From JAJXXT01 sp963764465 (GTDB taxonomy: Bacteria > Pseudomonadota > Alphaproteobacteria > Acetobacterales > Acetobacteraceae), in contig CAVXSO010000002.1 of NCBI GenBank assembly GCA_963764465.1, positions 62,001 through 126,000 on the forward strand: a DNA stretch of 64,000 nt, written 5' to 3'. This document shows, in pieces, positions 52,617 to 63,492 of this stretch. A model generated the notes under the pieces. That model searched no databases and was not told where the DNA came from. It saw nothing but the letters and a program-made list of their open reading frames with translations. The translations under genes and the position numbers were made by a program. Position 1 is the stretch's first letter. Every line of letters starts with the position of its first letter.

Positions 52617-55276
52617 CAGTTCTTGTCGAGTCCTCCATTGTCGCCTGTGCCCGCCAGTGATTTCAAGCGGTACAGCGCGTCCAGCGCCTCGCGCGGCGTG
52701 AGCCGGTCCGGGTCGATGCCCGCCAACGCCTCCACGAGCGGGTCCGCCTGGGGCGTGGCGGGGCCCGGTCCCGGGCTCGGCGGCGGCGCGGCGGCGCTGG
52801 CGAAGAGCGGCAGGGCGGCCGCCTCGGTCAGCCTTCCCGCCCGTGCCTCCAGGGCAGCGAGGATCTCGGCGGCACGGCGCAGCACCGGCTCCGGCACGCC
52901 GGCGAGCCGCGCCACCTGCACGCCCCAGGAGCGGCCGGCGGCACCCGCCGCCACCTCGTGCAGGAACACCACCTCGCCCTTCCACTCCCGCACCCGCATC
53001 GCGTGCGGGGAGAGTTCCGCGAGCTCCGCCCCGAGTTCGGCCAGTTCGTGGAAATGGGTGGCGAAGATGGTGCGGCAGCGGGCACGGTGGTGCAGCGCCT
53101 CCAGTACCGCCCAGGCGATGGCGAGCCCGTCCAGTGTGGCGGTGCCGCGCCCGATCTCGTCCACGATGACCAGGCTGCGCGGCCCCGCCTGGTGCAGGAA
53201 GGCCGCCGTCTCCGTCATCTCCACCATGAAGGTGCTGCGCCCGCGCGCGAGGTCGTCGGCACCACCCACGCGCGAGAACAGCCGGTCCACCAGCCCGATG
53301 CGCGCCGATTTCGCCGGCACCGGCAGCCCCGCCTGCGCCAGCACCACGGCGAGCGCGTTCTGCCGCAGGAAGGTGGACTTGCCCGCCATGTTCGGCCCGG
53401 TCAACAGCAGCACGCGGCGCCCGGGCGAGAGGTCGCAATCGTTGGGGACGAAGGCGGCACGATTCTCCGCCAGCGCGGCCTCCACCACCGGATGGCGCCC
53501 GGCCTCGATGCGCAACGCCGCTTCCTCGCCGATCTCGGGGCAGCACCAGGTGCCGGATTCGGCAAGGCTCGCGGCCGATTGCAGCGCGTCCGCCTCGGCC
53601 AGCGCCGCGGCGCAGGCGGCGAGCGCCTCCTGCCCGGCGAGGGTTTCATCGACCAGCGTGCGGAAGATCAGCGCCTCGCGCGCGGCGGCGCGGGCCTCGG
53701 CTTCGGCGATGCGCCGGTCCAGCTCCGACAGCTCCGGCAGGGTGAAGCGGGCGCCGTTGGCCATGCCCTGGCGCAGCGCCAGTTCCGGGAAGCCGCGCAG
53801 CTTCTCCACCGCCACCGCCGGCACCTCGATCACGTAGCCGAGCTGGGCGTGGTGGCGGATCTTGAGCGAAGCGACGCCATAGCGCTGGGCGAACTCCGCC
53901 TGCATCCCGGCGATGACACGGCGGGAATCGTCGCGCAGGCGGCGCTCGGCATCCAGCTCGCCGTCGAAGCCCGGGGCGATGGCGCCAGGCTCCAGCCGCG
54001 GCGGCGCGGGCTCCGCGAGGGAAGCGGCGAGGCGGTCGTGCAGTGCGTGGCCGATGCGCATCGCCGCGGCGGCGGCGGCGAGCAGCCCCGGCGCGCCGAG
54101 ATGGGGTGCGGCGTCCAGCGCATCGGCGGCCTCGTGGGCGGCGCGGATGCCGTCGCGGATGGACAAGAGGTCGCGCGGCGAGCCACGGCCGAGGGAGAGG
54201 CGGGACAGCGCGCGGGCGATGTCCGGCGCGGTGCGCAGCGCGTCGCGCAATCGGCGCGCGGCATCCGGGCTGGCGAGCAGCCAGAGCCAGGCATGCTGGC
54301 GCGCCAGGATCGGCGCCATCTCCGCGAGTGGCGCGGCGAGCCAGGATTCCAGAAGGCGGGCACCGGCGGCGGTGCGGGTGCGGCGGATGGCGGCGAGCAG
54401 CGTGTGTGTGGTGCTGCCGTCGCGCGCGCGCAGGATCTCCAGGCTGGCCGCGGTCGCGGCGTCCATCTCCAGCCGGCCGCCGCCGCCGGAGGGCGCGGGG
54501 CGCGAGAGGCGGGGCAGGCGGCCCGATTGCGTGGCGCGGACATAGTCGAGCGCCACGGCGGCGGCCTGTGCCTCGGCGTCGGTGAAGCTGCCGAAGGCGT
54601 CCAGGCTCGCGACGGCATAGGCGGCGGCGACGCGCCGTCGCGCCGTGGCCGCATCCGGAACGGTTTGCGCGGGCGCGCGGCGGGCGCTGAAGCCCTCCAG
54701 CGCCAGCGTCTCCGGTGCCAGGATCTCGGCCGGGTCGAGGCGGGCGAGCAATTCTCCGAGCCTCGCGGCCGGCGTCGTTGCGGTTTCGAACTGTCCCGTC
54801 GAGATGTCGAGCCAGGCGGCGCCGACCGTATCGCGGGACGGAACGAGGGCGAGCAGCCAGTTCGGCCGCGCCGCCTCCAGCAGCGTGTCCTCGGTGAGCG
54901 TGCCGGGTGTGACCAGGCGCACCACCTCCCGCCGGATCGGCGCGCGGCCCTTGCCTGGCGGCTCCATCTGTTCCGCGATCGCGACACGGAAGCCGCGGCG
55001 GATCAGGCGCTGGAGATACGCCTCCGCCGCGTGCACCGGCACCCCGCACATCGGGATCGGCTTCTCTGCATGCGTGCCGCGATGCGTGAGCGCGATGTCG
55101 AGTGCCGCCGACGCCGCCTCGGCGTCCTCGAAGAACATCTCGTAGAAATCGCCCATGCGGAAGAACACCAGCGCATCGGGCTGCAACGCCTTGGCCGAGA
55201 ACCATTGCGCCATCGCCGGCGTCGCCGTTGGTGGCGCCGCCGGTGGGGCAGATGCGGGTGGGGAAGGCCGCTGCAT
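52616..55276 (-). CDS. mutS: DNA mismatch repair protein MutS
   Basis: 886 residues. The mismatch-reading FYE motif is in RMGDFYEMFFEDA near residue 44. The ATPase has Walker A LLTGPNMAGKSTFLRQNA near 628, Walker B SLVIVDEIGRGTATLDGLA near 703, and ATHFHELAEL. MutS recognises mismatches and small loops and recruits MutL. The ATG at 55276 is used; a GTG six bases earlier is possible. The stop overlaps the glnD start by one base. The clamp and C-terminal helix regions are present, so the gene looks intact. Confidence 0.97.
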   Translation of the reverse strand: MQRPSPPASAPPAAPPTATPAMAQWFSAKALQPDALVFFRMGDFYEMFFEDAEAASAALDIALTHRGTHAEKPIPMCGVPVHAAEAYLQRLIRRGFRVAIAEQMEPPGKGRAPIRREVVRLVTPGTLTEDTLLEAARPNWLLALVPSRDTVGAAWLDISTGQFETATTPAARLGELLARLDPAEILAPETLALEGFSARRAPAQTVPDAATARRRVAAAYAVASLDAFGSFTDAEAQAAAVALDYVRATQSGRLPRLSRPAPSGGGGRLEMDAATAASLEILRARDGSTTHTLLAAIRRTRTAAGARLLESWLAAPLAEMAPILARQHAWLWLLASPDAARRLRDALRTAPDIARALSRLSLGRGSPRDLLSIRDGIRAAHEAADALDAAPHLGAPGLLAAAAAAMRIGHALHDRLAASLAEPAPPRLEPGAIAPGFDGELDAERRLRDDSRRVIAGMQAEFAQRYGVASLKIRHHAQLGYVIEVPAVAVEKLRGFPELALRQGMANGARFTLPELSELDRRIAEAEARAAAREALIFRTLVDETLAGQEALAACAAALAEADALQSAASLAESGTWCCPEIGEEAALRIEAGRHPVVEAALAENRAAFVPNDCDLSPGRRVLLLTGPNMAGKSTFLRQNALAVVLAQAGLPVPAKSARIGLVDRLFSRVGGADDLARGRSTFMVEMTETAAFLHQAGPRSLVIVDEIGRGTATLDGLAIAWAVLEALHHRARCRTIFATHFHELAELGAELAELSPHAMRVREWKGEVVFLHEVAAGAAGRSWGVQVARLAGVPEPVLRRAAEILAALEARAGRLTEAAALPLFASAAAPPPSPGPGPATPQADPLVEALAGIDPDRLTPREALDALYRLKSLAGTGDNGGLDKN

Positions 55277-55319
55277 CCCCACCGCATAGCGGTATCGCCG
55301 CAGATGCGAAACGCCTGAC

Positions 55320-55347
55320 TTGCGGTCGGTTGGAAGCGGGTCACAAT
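55320..55347 (+). promoter_or_regulatory. Possible maeB promoter
   Basis: TTGCGG at 55320-55325, a 16-base spacer, then CACAAT at 55342-55347 (four of six matches to TATAAT). It is in the 116-base divergent gap between mutS and maeB and would give a leader of about 40 bases. Based on pattern match only. Confidence 0.35.
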
Positions 55348-55392
55348 AGGCGCCAACACGTCTCGTCTCAGAACGTTTGGGGAAACAGTCCG

Positions 55393-57690
<2,298 letters not shown>

Positions 57691-57697
57691 ACGCCTC

Positions 57698-59410
57698 TCA
57701 GAGGTGGGCGAGCCACACGTCCAGCACCGCCGCGCGCTTCTCCACGCGGATCGCGTGCATCGCGGCGTCCAGCGCGGTGTCCAGTTCCTCGGGCCGCTTC
57801 ACAGTGCGGGCAAAGGCGCCGCCGGCGGCGGCAGCGATGCCGGCGTAGTCCGGCGGCGGGTCGAAGGCGACGCCGATGTCGTTGGCGCGGCTCGCGTGGC
57901 CGTGCGGATGCACGCCGAGCATGGAGAGCTTCGGGCTCTTCCAGCCACGGTTGTTGTAGACGACCTGGAGAAACGGCGTTGCGTATTGCCGCGCCATCCA
58001 GTGCACGGTGGACGGCACGCTGAACATGTAGGAGCCATCACCGCCCAGCGCCATCACCAGCGCGTCCGGGTTCGCCAGCCTGGCGCCGATCGCGGCACCG
58101 CCGTTCCAGCCGAGCGAGCCGCCGCCGCTGGCGTGGATCGTGCCGGGGCGGGTGCGCATCATGTGGTCGGCGATGACGGTGTAGTTGGAGATGCCCTCGC
58201 TCAGCACGATGGTGTCCGCGTCCGCCCGCGCGCGGATGGCGCCGGTGAGGTGCTGCGGCGTTATTTCGTTGGCGGAAGGCTGCTCGGCGGCGAGCAGGCG
58301 CGAGAGGCGTTCGGCGTGGCGCGCGGCGAGGCGGCGGCGGCGGGCCTCGATGGCGGCGTCGTCGAGCGCGATACCGTCCAGCGCCGCCTCGATCTGCGCC
58401 AGTGCCTGCGCCGCGTTGGCCTGCCAGGCGCGGTGGGCGTGGATGTACCACAGCGGCATCGCCTGCTTCAGCGCGTCCGTGTCGATGTGCAGGATGCGGG
58501 CGTCGGCGCGCGGGCGGTTGTGGCGCGCGATCCAGGGCACGTCACTGTCCAGCACCAGCACCACGTCCGCCTCTGCCAGCGCCGGGTTCTGCTCCGGCTC
58601 GTTCCACTGGCAGCCTTGATAAAGCGGGTTGTCGGCGGGGAAGTTCATGGCACTCGGCACGCTGTCGTGCACCGCGATGGCGAGCCGGTTCGCCAGCCGC
58701 ACCAGCGGCGCCACTGCTTCCGGGTTGCGGCCCGCATAGGAGGTGACGACCAGCGGGTTGCGGGCGGTGGCGAGTGCGCGCGCGACCTCCGCCGCGTCCT
58801 CGGCCGGAAGTGCGGCGGGTGCGGTGGGCTGCCAGCGTGACCAGTCGAGCGCGACCTCCGGCACCTCTTCCTCCAGCACCTCGCGCGCGGCCATCAGGTA
58901 GACCGGGCCGCGCGGCTCGCTGGTGGCGAATTGCAGGGAGCGGGCGAGAAGCTGCTTGATGTTGCGCCCGGTGCGGATCTCGGTCTCGTAGCGCATGTAG
59001 CCGCGCAGGATGCCGCGCTGGTCGTGCACGTCCTGGATCCACTGGATGAACTCGTTGCGGCTGCCGCGCATCTCGCCTTCCTGGGTGAAGGGCGAGGCGC
59101 CGGCGACGATGACGACGGGGATGCGCCCGCGCGCCGCGTTGTGCACGGCGCCGGCCAGCGCCTGGGTGCCGCACTCCACGTGCACCAGCACGCATTGCGC
59201 CCGCCCGCCGCTCTGCGCATAGCCGTGGGCGATGGACAGCGCCACCATCTCGTTGGGGCAGGTGACGAGGCGCGGCAGGGGTTTGCCCAGCGCCTGCGCC
59301 TCCGCCAGCGCCTCGATGATGGCGGGGTGGTCGCTGCCGAGATTGGCGAAGATGTACTCGACGCCGGCCTCGTGGAGGCCCTCGAGCAGCTGCATGGCGG
59401 CGGTCGGCAC
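57698..59410 (-). CDS. Thiamine diphosphate-dependent enzyme, acetolactate synthase-like
   Basis: 570 residues with the three domains of the ThDP decarboxylase/ligase family. N-terminal pyrimidine-binding domain: YIFANLGSDHPAIIEAL and LVTCPNEMVALSIAHGYA, with the activating Glu in PNE. Central FAD/nucleotide-like domain, then the diphosphate-binding motif ALGGDGSYMFSVPS through VVYNNRGW near 455-483. Whether it is a synthase, decarboxylase or lyase is not decidable from these motifs. The GTG at 59410 has GGGGAGG nine bases upstream. It is divergent from the Liv importer, suggesting the enzyme may act on the imported acid (inference). Confidence 0.82.
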   Translation of the reverse strand: MPTAAMQLLEGLHEAGVEYIFANLGSDHPAIIEALAEAQALGKPLPRLVTCPNEMVALSIAHGYAQSGGRAQCVLVHVECGTQALAGAVHNAARGRIPVVIVAGASPFTQEGEMRGSRNEFIQWIQDVHDQRGILRGYMRYETEIRTGRNIKQLLARSLQFATSEPRGPVYLMAAREVLEEEVPEVALDWSRWQPTAPAALPAEDAAEVARALATARNPLVVTSYAGRNPEAVAPLVRLANRLAIAVHDSVPSAMNFPADNPLYQGCQWNEPEQNPALAEADVVLVLDSDVPWIARHNRPRADARILHIDTDALKQAMPLWYIHAHRAWQANAAQALAQIEAALDGIALDDAAIEARRRRLAARHAERLSRLLAAEQPSANEITPQHLTGAIRARADADTIVLSEGISNYTVIADHMMRTRPGTIHASGGGSLGWNGGAAIGARLANPDALVMALGGDGSYMFSVPSTVHWMARQYATPFLQVVYNNRGWKSPKLSMLGVHPHGHASRANDIGVAFDPPPDYAGIAAAAGGAFARTVKRPEELDTALDAAMHAIRVEKRAAVLDVWLAHL

Positions 59411-59487
59411 GGTGGTTATCCTCCCCTGGCTGGCCGGAGTATCCCGCGCGCGGCGCCGCACGCGCAAATCGCTTCCCACACGAAATC

Positions 59488-59501
59488 CTTTATGTCTAAA
59501 G
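59488..59501. promoter_or_regulatory. Short palindrome in the TPP enzyme / liv divergent region
   Basis: CTTTATGTCTAAAG: 5-bp arms CTTTA/TAAAG around a 4-base centre, in a locally AT-rich patch of the 128-base gap between the divergent genes. No regulator is adjacent; assignment as an operator is speculative. Confidence 0.3.
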
Positions 59502-59538
59502 TATCTGTGAGGCTCGCGAACAAACCCTGGGGGTACGA

Positions 59539-60712
59539 ATGAAGCGGATTTCGGCGGCTGGACTGGCATTGGGCGCCGTGGCGCTGGCAATTTCGCCGGG
59601 GCACGCGGCGCGGGCGGCGGAGGTGAACGTCGCCTTCATCGCCACGCTCTCGGGGCCCGCGGCCCCGCTCGGCAAGCAGCTGCGCGACGGGTTCGCGCTG
59701 CGGGTGGAGCAGCTCGGCGGCAAACTCGGCGGCGAGCCCGCGCACGTGACGGTGATCGACGACGAGCTGAAGCCGGATGTCGCGCTGACCAAGATGAAGG
59801 CGGTGCTGGAGCAGGAGCACGTCAACTTCGTCGTCGGCCCGATCTTCACCATCGTCGAGGCCGCGATCTTCAAGCCGGTGATCGGCTCCGGCGCCATCTT
59901 CATCAGCCCCAACGCCGGCTATTCGCTCTATGCCGGCAAGGGCTGCAACCCGCATTTCTTCGCGACGTCAGTATGAGAACGGCCAGCCGCATTCCGTAAG
60001 CGGGCAGTACGCGACGGATGCCGGCTACAAGCGCGTGTTCTTGCTCGCGCCGAACTACCAGGCCGGGCACGACGCGCTCAGCGGGTTCAAGTCGCGCTAC
60101 AAGGGCACCGTGGTGGCGGAGGACTACGTGCCGCTGACCTCGATGGATTTCCAGTCGGAGCTTGCGAAGATCGCGGAGGCGAAGCCGGATGCGATCTACG
60201 CGTTCCTGCCCGGCGGGCTCGGCATCAACTTCGTCAAGCAGTTCCACGCGGCGGGGCTCAACCACATCCCGTTCCTCTCCGCCTTCACGGTGGACGAGAG
60301 CGTGCTGCCGGCGGAGGGTGACGCCGCACTCGGCCTGTATGGCGGTGCCGACTGGGCGCCGGACCTGGACAACCCCACCAACAAGGCCTTCGTCGCCGCG
60401 TTCGAGGCGAAGTATCATTACGTCCCCGCAACTTATGCCGCGCAGGCCTACGACACCGCGAGCCTGATCGACGCCGCGGTGCGCGAGGCGGGCGGGGCGG
60501 ACAACGCGGACAAGGTGGCGGCGGCGATGATGAAGGCCGATTTCAAGTCCGTGCGCGGCAATTTCCGCTTCAACCACAACCACTACCCGATCCAGGATTT
60601 CTACCTGACGAAGGTGGTGAAGGGCGCGGACGGCAAGCTGCAGACCTCCATCGTGAAGAAGGTGCTCGCGGACAACACCGACAACTACGCCGACCAGTGC
60701 AAGATGAAGTAG
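59539..60712 (+). pseudogene. Branched-chain amino acid-type ABC substrate-binding protein, frameshifted
   Basis: Two frames together encode a full-length (390-residue) Liv-type binding protein. Frame 1 (59539-59976) has a signal peptide ending ARA, then VNVAFIATLSGPAAPLGKQL and INPNAGYSL-like SPNAGYSLYAGKGCNPHFFATS, and reaches TGA. Frame 2 resumes with YENGQPHSVSGQYATDAGYKRVFLL-type sequence and runs to QCKMK at 60712. Reading TCA (59968-59970), skipping G59971 and continuing TAT-GAG-AAC restores the expected alignment, so one extra G causes the break. No residues are missing. Either the gene is newly inactivated or the base is a sequencing error. The rest of the importer is intact. Confidence 0.88.
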
Positions 60713-60737
60713 CACACGCGGCGGGAGGGGCCGCCGC

Positions 60738-61652
60738 GTGACGCTGCTGCTGATCCAGGCGCTGAACGGCGTGCAGCTCGGGCTCACGCTGTTCCTGATC
60801 GCCGCGGGGCTCACGCTGGTGTTCGGGGTGATGGACTTCATAAACCTCGCGCACGGCGTGCAGTACATGGTGGGCGCCTATCTCGGCGTCACGCTCTACG
60901 CGGCGACGGGATCGTTCGCGGTGGCGCTGGTGGTGGGCTCGCTCGCCACCGGCGCGCTCGGCCTGCTGCTGGAGGCGCTGGTGTTCCGCCGGCTCATGGG
61001 GCGCGGGCACCTGGACCAGGTGCTGGCGACGTTCGGGCTGATCCTGACCATCAGCGAGCTGGTGCGCATCACCTGGGGCGTTACGCCGTTGCAACTACCC
61101 ACGCCCGCGCTGCTCTCCGGCTCCGTGCCGCTGATCCCGGGCATGCGCTACCCGGTCTATCGCATCGTGCTGATCGCGGCGGGGCTTGGCGTGGCGGGCG
61201 CGATGGCGATGGTGATCACGCGCACGCGCATCGGCATGCAGCTGCGCGCCGGCGCCTCGAACGCCGCGATGGTCAATGCGCTCGGCGTCGATATCCACCG
61301 CATGTTCCGCCTGGTGTTCGGCGTCGGCGCCATGCTCGCGGGGTTCGCGGGCGTGCTGGCGGCACCGCTCGTCTCGGTGGAGGCGGGGATGGGCGACAAC
61401 CTGCTGATCCTCGCCTTCGTCGTCATCGTGGTCGGCGGCGTGGGCTCGGTGCGCGGCGCCTTCGTCGGGGCGATCCTGGTGGGGTTGGTGGACACGCTCG
61501 GCCGCTCGCTGGTGACGAACACGGCACAGGCGCTGCTCTCGCCGCTGGCGGCGGGCCATGTCGGCCCGGCGCTGGCCTCGATGCTGATCTACCTGTTCAT
61601 GGCGGCGGTGCTGGCGGTGCGCCCGTCCGGACTGTTTGGCGTCCGCGCATGA
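60738..61652 (+). CDS. livH: Branched-chain amino acid ABC transporter permease LivH
   Basis: 304 residues, eight hydrophobic segments. NGVQLGLTLFLIAAGLTLVFGVMDFINLAHG is the LivH signature near the N-terminus; MVNALGVDIHRMFRLVFGVGAMLAG is the coupling region. GTG start at 60738 with GGGAGGGG upstream. The stop overlaps livM as ATGA. Together with LivM it forms the channel for amino acids or related carboxylates; the specific ligand depends on the broken binding protein. Confidence 0.92.
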   Translation: MTLLLIQALNGVQLGLTLFLIAAGLTLVFGVMDFINLAHGVQYMVGAYLGVTLYAATGSFAVALVVGSLATGALGLLLEALVFRRLMGRGHLDQVLATFGLILTISELVRITWGVTPLQLPTPALLSGSVPLIPGMRYPVYRIVLIAAGLGVAGAMAMVITRTRIGMQLRAGASNAAMVNALGVDIHRMFRLVFGVGAMLAGFAGVLAAPLVSVEAGMGDNLLILAFVVIVVGGVGSVRGAFVGAILVGLVDTLGRSLVTNTAQALLSPLAAGHVGPALASMLIYLFMAAVLAVRPSGLFGVRA

Positions 61653-62590
61653 AGGGCCCGTTCCTGCGGGGATGGCGCCTGCCGCTGGCGATGCTGCTGG
61701 TGTTCGCGGCGATCCCGCTGCTGCCGCTCGGGCACAGCGCGGGCTACGTGATGCTGCTCGCCGCGCGGATCATGGTGTTCGCGACGGCCGCGGTCTCGCT
61801 CGACCTCATCCTCGGCGCGGGGGGGCTGGTGAGCTTCGGGCACGCGGCGCCGCTGTTGCTGGGCGCCTATGCCGTGGCGGCGCTGGACAACGCGGGCATC
61901 GATTCCGCGCTCGCCGTGCTGCCGCTGGCGCTGGCACTCGCGGGGCTCTACGCGCTGCTGACCGGCGCGATCGCGCTGCGCACGCGGGGCGTGAACTTCA
62001 TCATGATCACGCTCGCCTTCGCGCAGATGGTTTATTTCGCAACCGGTTCCCTCGCGGATTATGGCGGCGACGACGGCTACTCGCTCGGCGAGCGCACGCG
62101 GCTGCTGGGGTTCAGGGTGCTGCATGACGGGCTGGCGTTCTATCTCTCCGCGCTCGTTGTGCTGGCGGCCGCCTACCTGCTGTGCCGCTTCCTGCTCGCA
62201 ACGCCGTTCGGCCGCTCGCTGGTGGCGCTGCGGCAGAACGAGCAGCGCGCGAAGGCGATGGGGATCGACCCGATGCGCGTGCGCCTCGGCGCCATGGTCG
62301 TCGCGGCGATGATCGCCTCCGTCGCGGGCGTGATGCTGGCCAACGAGTCGGATTTCGTTTCGCCGGCGTATGGGTCGTGGCAGCGCTCGGCGGAGCTGAT
62401 GGTGATGGTGCTGCTCGGCGGTGTGGGCTCGCTCTCCGGCGCCATCCTCGGTGCCGGCGCGGTGGTGCTGCTGGAGGAGGGGCTCGGCCGCTTCACCGAG
62501 CACTGGCCGCTGATCTTCGGGCCCTGCCTGGTGCTGGCCGCGCTCGGCCTGCGCGGCGGGCTGGCCGGGATGTTTTCCCGCCGTGGCTGA
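61649..62590 (+). CDS. livM: Branched-chain amino acid ABC transporter permease LivM
   Basis: 313 residues with multiple membrane helices. SLDLILGAGGLVSFGHAAPLLLGAYA and VNFIMITLAFAQMVYF are conserved in LivM; LRQNEQRAKAMGIDPMRVRL is the loop that contacts the ATPases. Ends LGLRGGLAGMFSRRG. It overlaps livH by four bases and livG by eight. Confidence 0.92.
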   Translation: MKGPFLRGWRLPLAMLLVFAAIPLLPLGHSAGYVMLLAARIMVFATAAVSLDLILGAGGLVSFGHAAPLLLGAYAVAALDNAGIDSALAVLPLALALAGLYALLTGAIALRTRGVNFIMITLAFAQMVYFATGSLADYGGDDGYSLGERTRLLGFRVLHDGLAFYLSALVVLAAAYLLCRFLLATPFGRSLVALRQNEQRAKAMGIDPMRVRLGAMVVAAMIASVAGVMLANESDFVSPAYGSWQRSAELMVMVLLGGVGSLSGAILGAGAVVLLEEGLGRFTEHWPLIFGPCLVLAALGLRGGLAGMFSRRG

Positions 62591-63329
62591 GGTGTTGGAA
62601 GTCTCCGGCCTCTCCAAGACGTTCGGCGCGCTGTGGGTGACGCGCGAGGTCTCGCTCTCGCTGCGCGCCGGCGAGGTGCATGCGGTGATCGGGCCCAACG
62701 GCGCGGGCAAGACGACGCTGATCCACCAGATCTCCGGTGTGCTGCTGCCCGACCGGGGACGGATTTCGTTGCGTGGACAAAACATCACCCGTGCCTCGCC
62801 CCAGGCACGCGCGCGTGCGGGGCTGGCGCGCAGCTTCCAGATCACCTCCGTGCTGCCCGAGTTCAGCGTGCTGGAAAACGTGGCCCTCTCGGTGCAGGCG
62901 CGCGAGGGGCGGGCGATGCGGCCCTGGGGGCGCGCGAGCCTGGACCGCGCGGCCAACGCGCGCGGCATGGCGGCGCTGGAACGCATGGAGATGGCAGACC
63001 GCGCGCAGCACCTCGCGGGCGCGCTCAGCCACGGGGAGAAGCGCAAGCTCGAACTCGCGATGGCGATCGCGGCCGAGCCCGTGGCGATGCTGCTCGACGA
63101 GCCGCTCGCCGGCGCCGGGCCGGAGGAAGTGCCGCGGCTGATCGCCCTCCTGCGCTCCATCAAGGGCACCGTCGCGATCCTGCTGGTGGAGCACGACATG
63201 GACGCGGTGTTCGCGCTCGCGGACCGGCTGACAGTGCTGGCGGAGGGCCGCGTGATCGCCAGCGGCCCGCCCGACGTGGTGCGCGCGGACGAGGCGGTGC
63301 GCGCGGCCTATCTCGGTGAGGACTTCTAG
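62583..63329 (+). CDS. livG: Branched-chain amino acid ABC transporter ATP-binding protein LivG
   Basis: 248 residues. Walker A IGPNGAGKTTLIHQISG, the LivG-specific ARAGLARSFQITSVLPEFSVLENV, signature LSHGEKRKLELAMAIAA (SHGEK in place of SGG is usual for LivG) and Walker B AMLLDEPLAGAGPEEV are all present. GTG start at 62583 inside livM. The partner ATPase LivF lies downstream, but separated by an unusual palindromic element. Confidence 0.94.
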   Translation: MAEVLEVSGLSKTFGALWVTREVSLSLRAGEVHAVIGPNGAGKTTLIHQISGVLLPDRGRISLRGQNITRASPQARARAGLARSFQITSVLPEFSVLENVALSVQAREGRAMRPWGRASLDRAANARGMAALERMEMADRAQHLAGALSHGEKRKLELAMAIAAEPVAMLLDEPLAGAGPEEVPRLIALLRSIKGTVAILLVEHDMDAVFALADRLTVLAEGRVIASGPPDVVRADEAVRAAYLGEDF

Positions 63330-63330
63330 A

Positions 63331-63488
63331 TCATGCCTCCAAGCGCGCTCCGGCGAGGCCGAGGCATGCGCCAGCATGCCGCCCGGCGGCGATGGGCGAG
63401 CACCGGAGCGGAGCGACCTGGAGGTCGTGAGCACCGGAGCGCAGGACAGAGGCGCCGGATGCCCGCCGGAGCGCGCTTGGAGGCATGA
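63331..63488. repeat. 158-bp palindromic element between livG and livF
   Basis: Perfect 25-bp inverted repeats at 63331-63355 and 63464-63488 enclose 108 bases. Inside, a 13-base direct repeat (GAGCACCGGAGCG at 63398-63410 and 63429-63441) flanks a small palindrome, CGACCT-GG-AGGTCG (63414-63427). The octamer CCGGAGCG occurs three times and its complement once in the left arm. The element begins one base after the livG stop and ends four bases before the livF ATG. The right arm contains GGAGG (63479-63483), the livF ribosome site. It looks like a non-coding mobile or dispersed palindromic unit; no coding potential is evident. Confidence 0.85.
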
Positions 63489-63492
63489 CCTG

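Noticed and set aside
49542..53837. A 1431-codon open frame on the plus strand opposite glnD and mutS.
   Set aside because: It is the GC-driven shadow of two clear minus-strand genes; its product is low-complexity and matches no family.
52958..55318. A 786-codon plus-strand frame opposite mutS.
   Set aside because: Shadow of mutS, which has intact mismatch and ATPase motifs.
59539..60712. Programmed ribosomal frameshift in the Liv binding protein gene.
   Set aside because: No slippery heptamer or downstream structure is seen at ACGTCAGTATGAG, and this family does not use frameshifting; mutation or sequencing error is simpler.
63331..63488. An insertion sequence between livG and livF.
   Set aside because: There are terminal inverted repeats, but only 108 bases inside and no transposase frame; I also see no clear target duplication.
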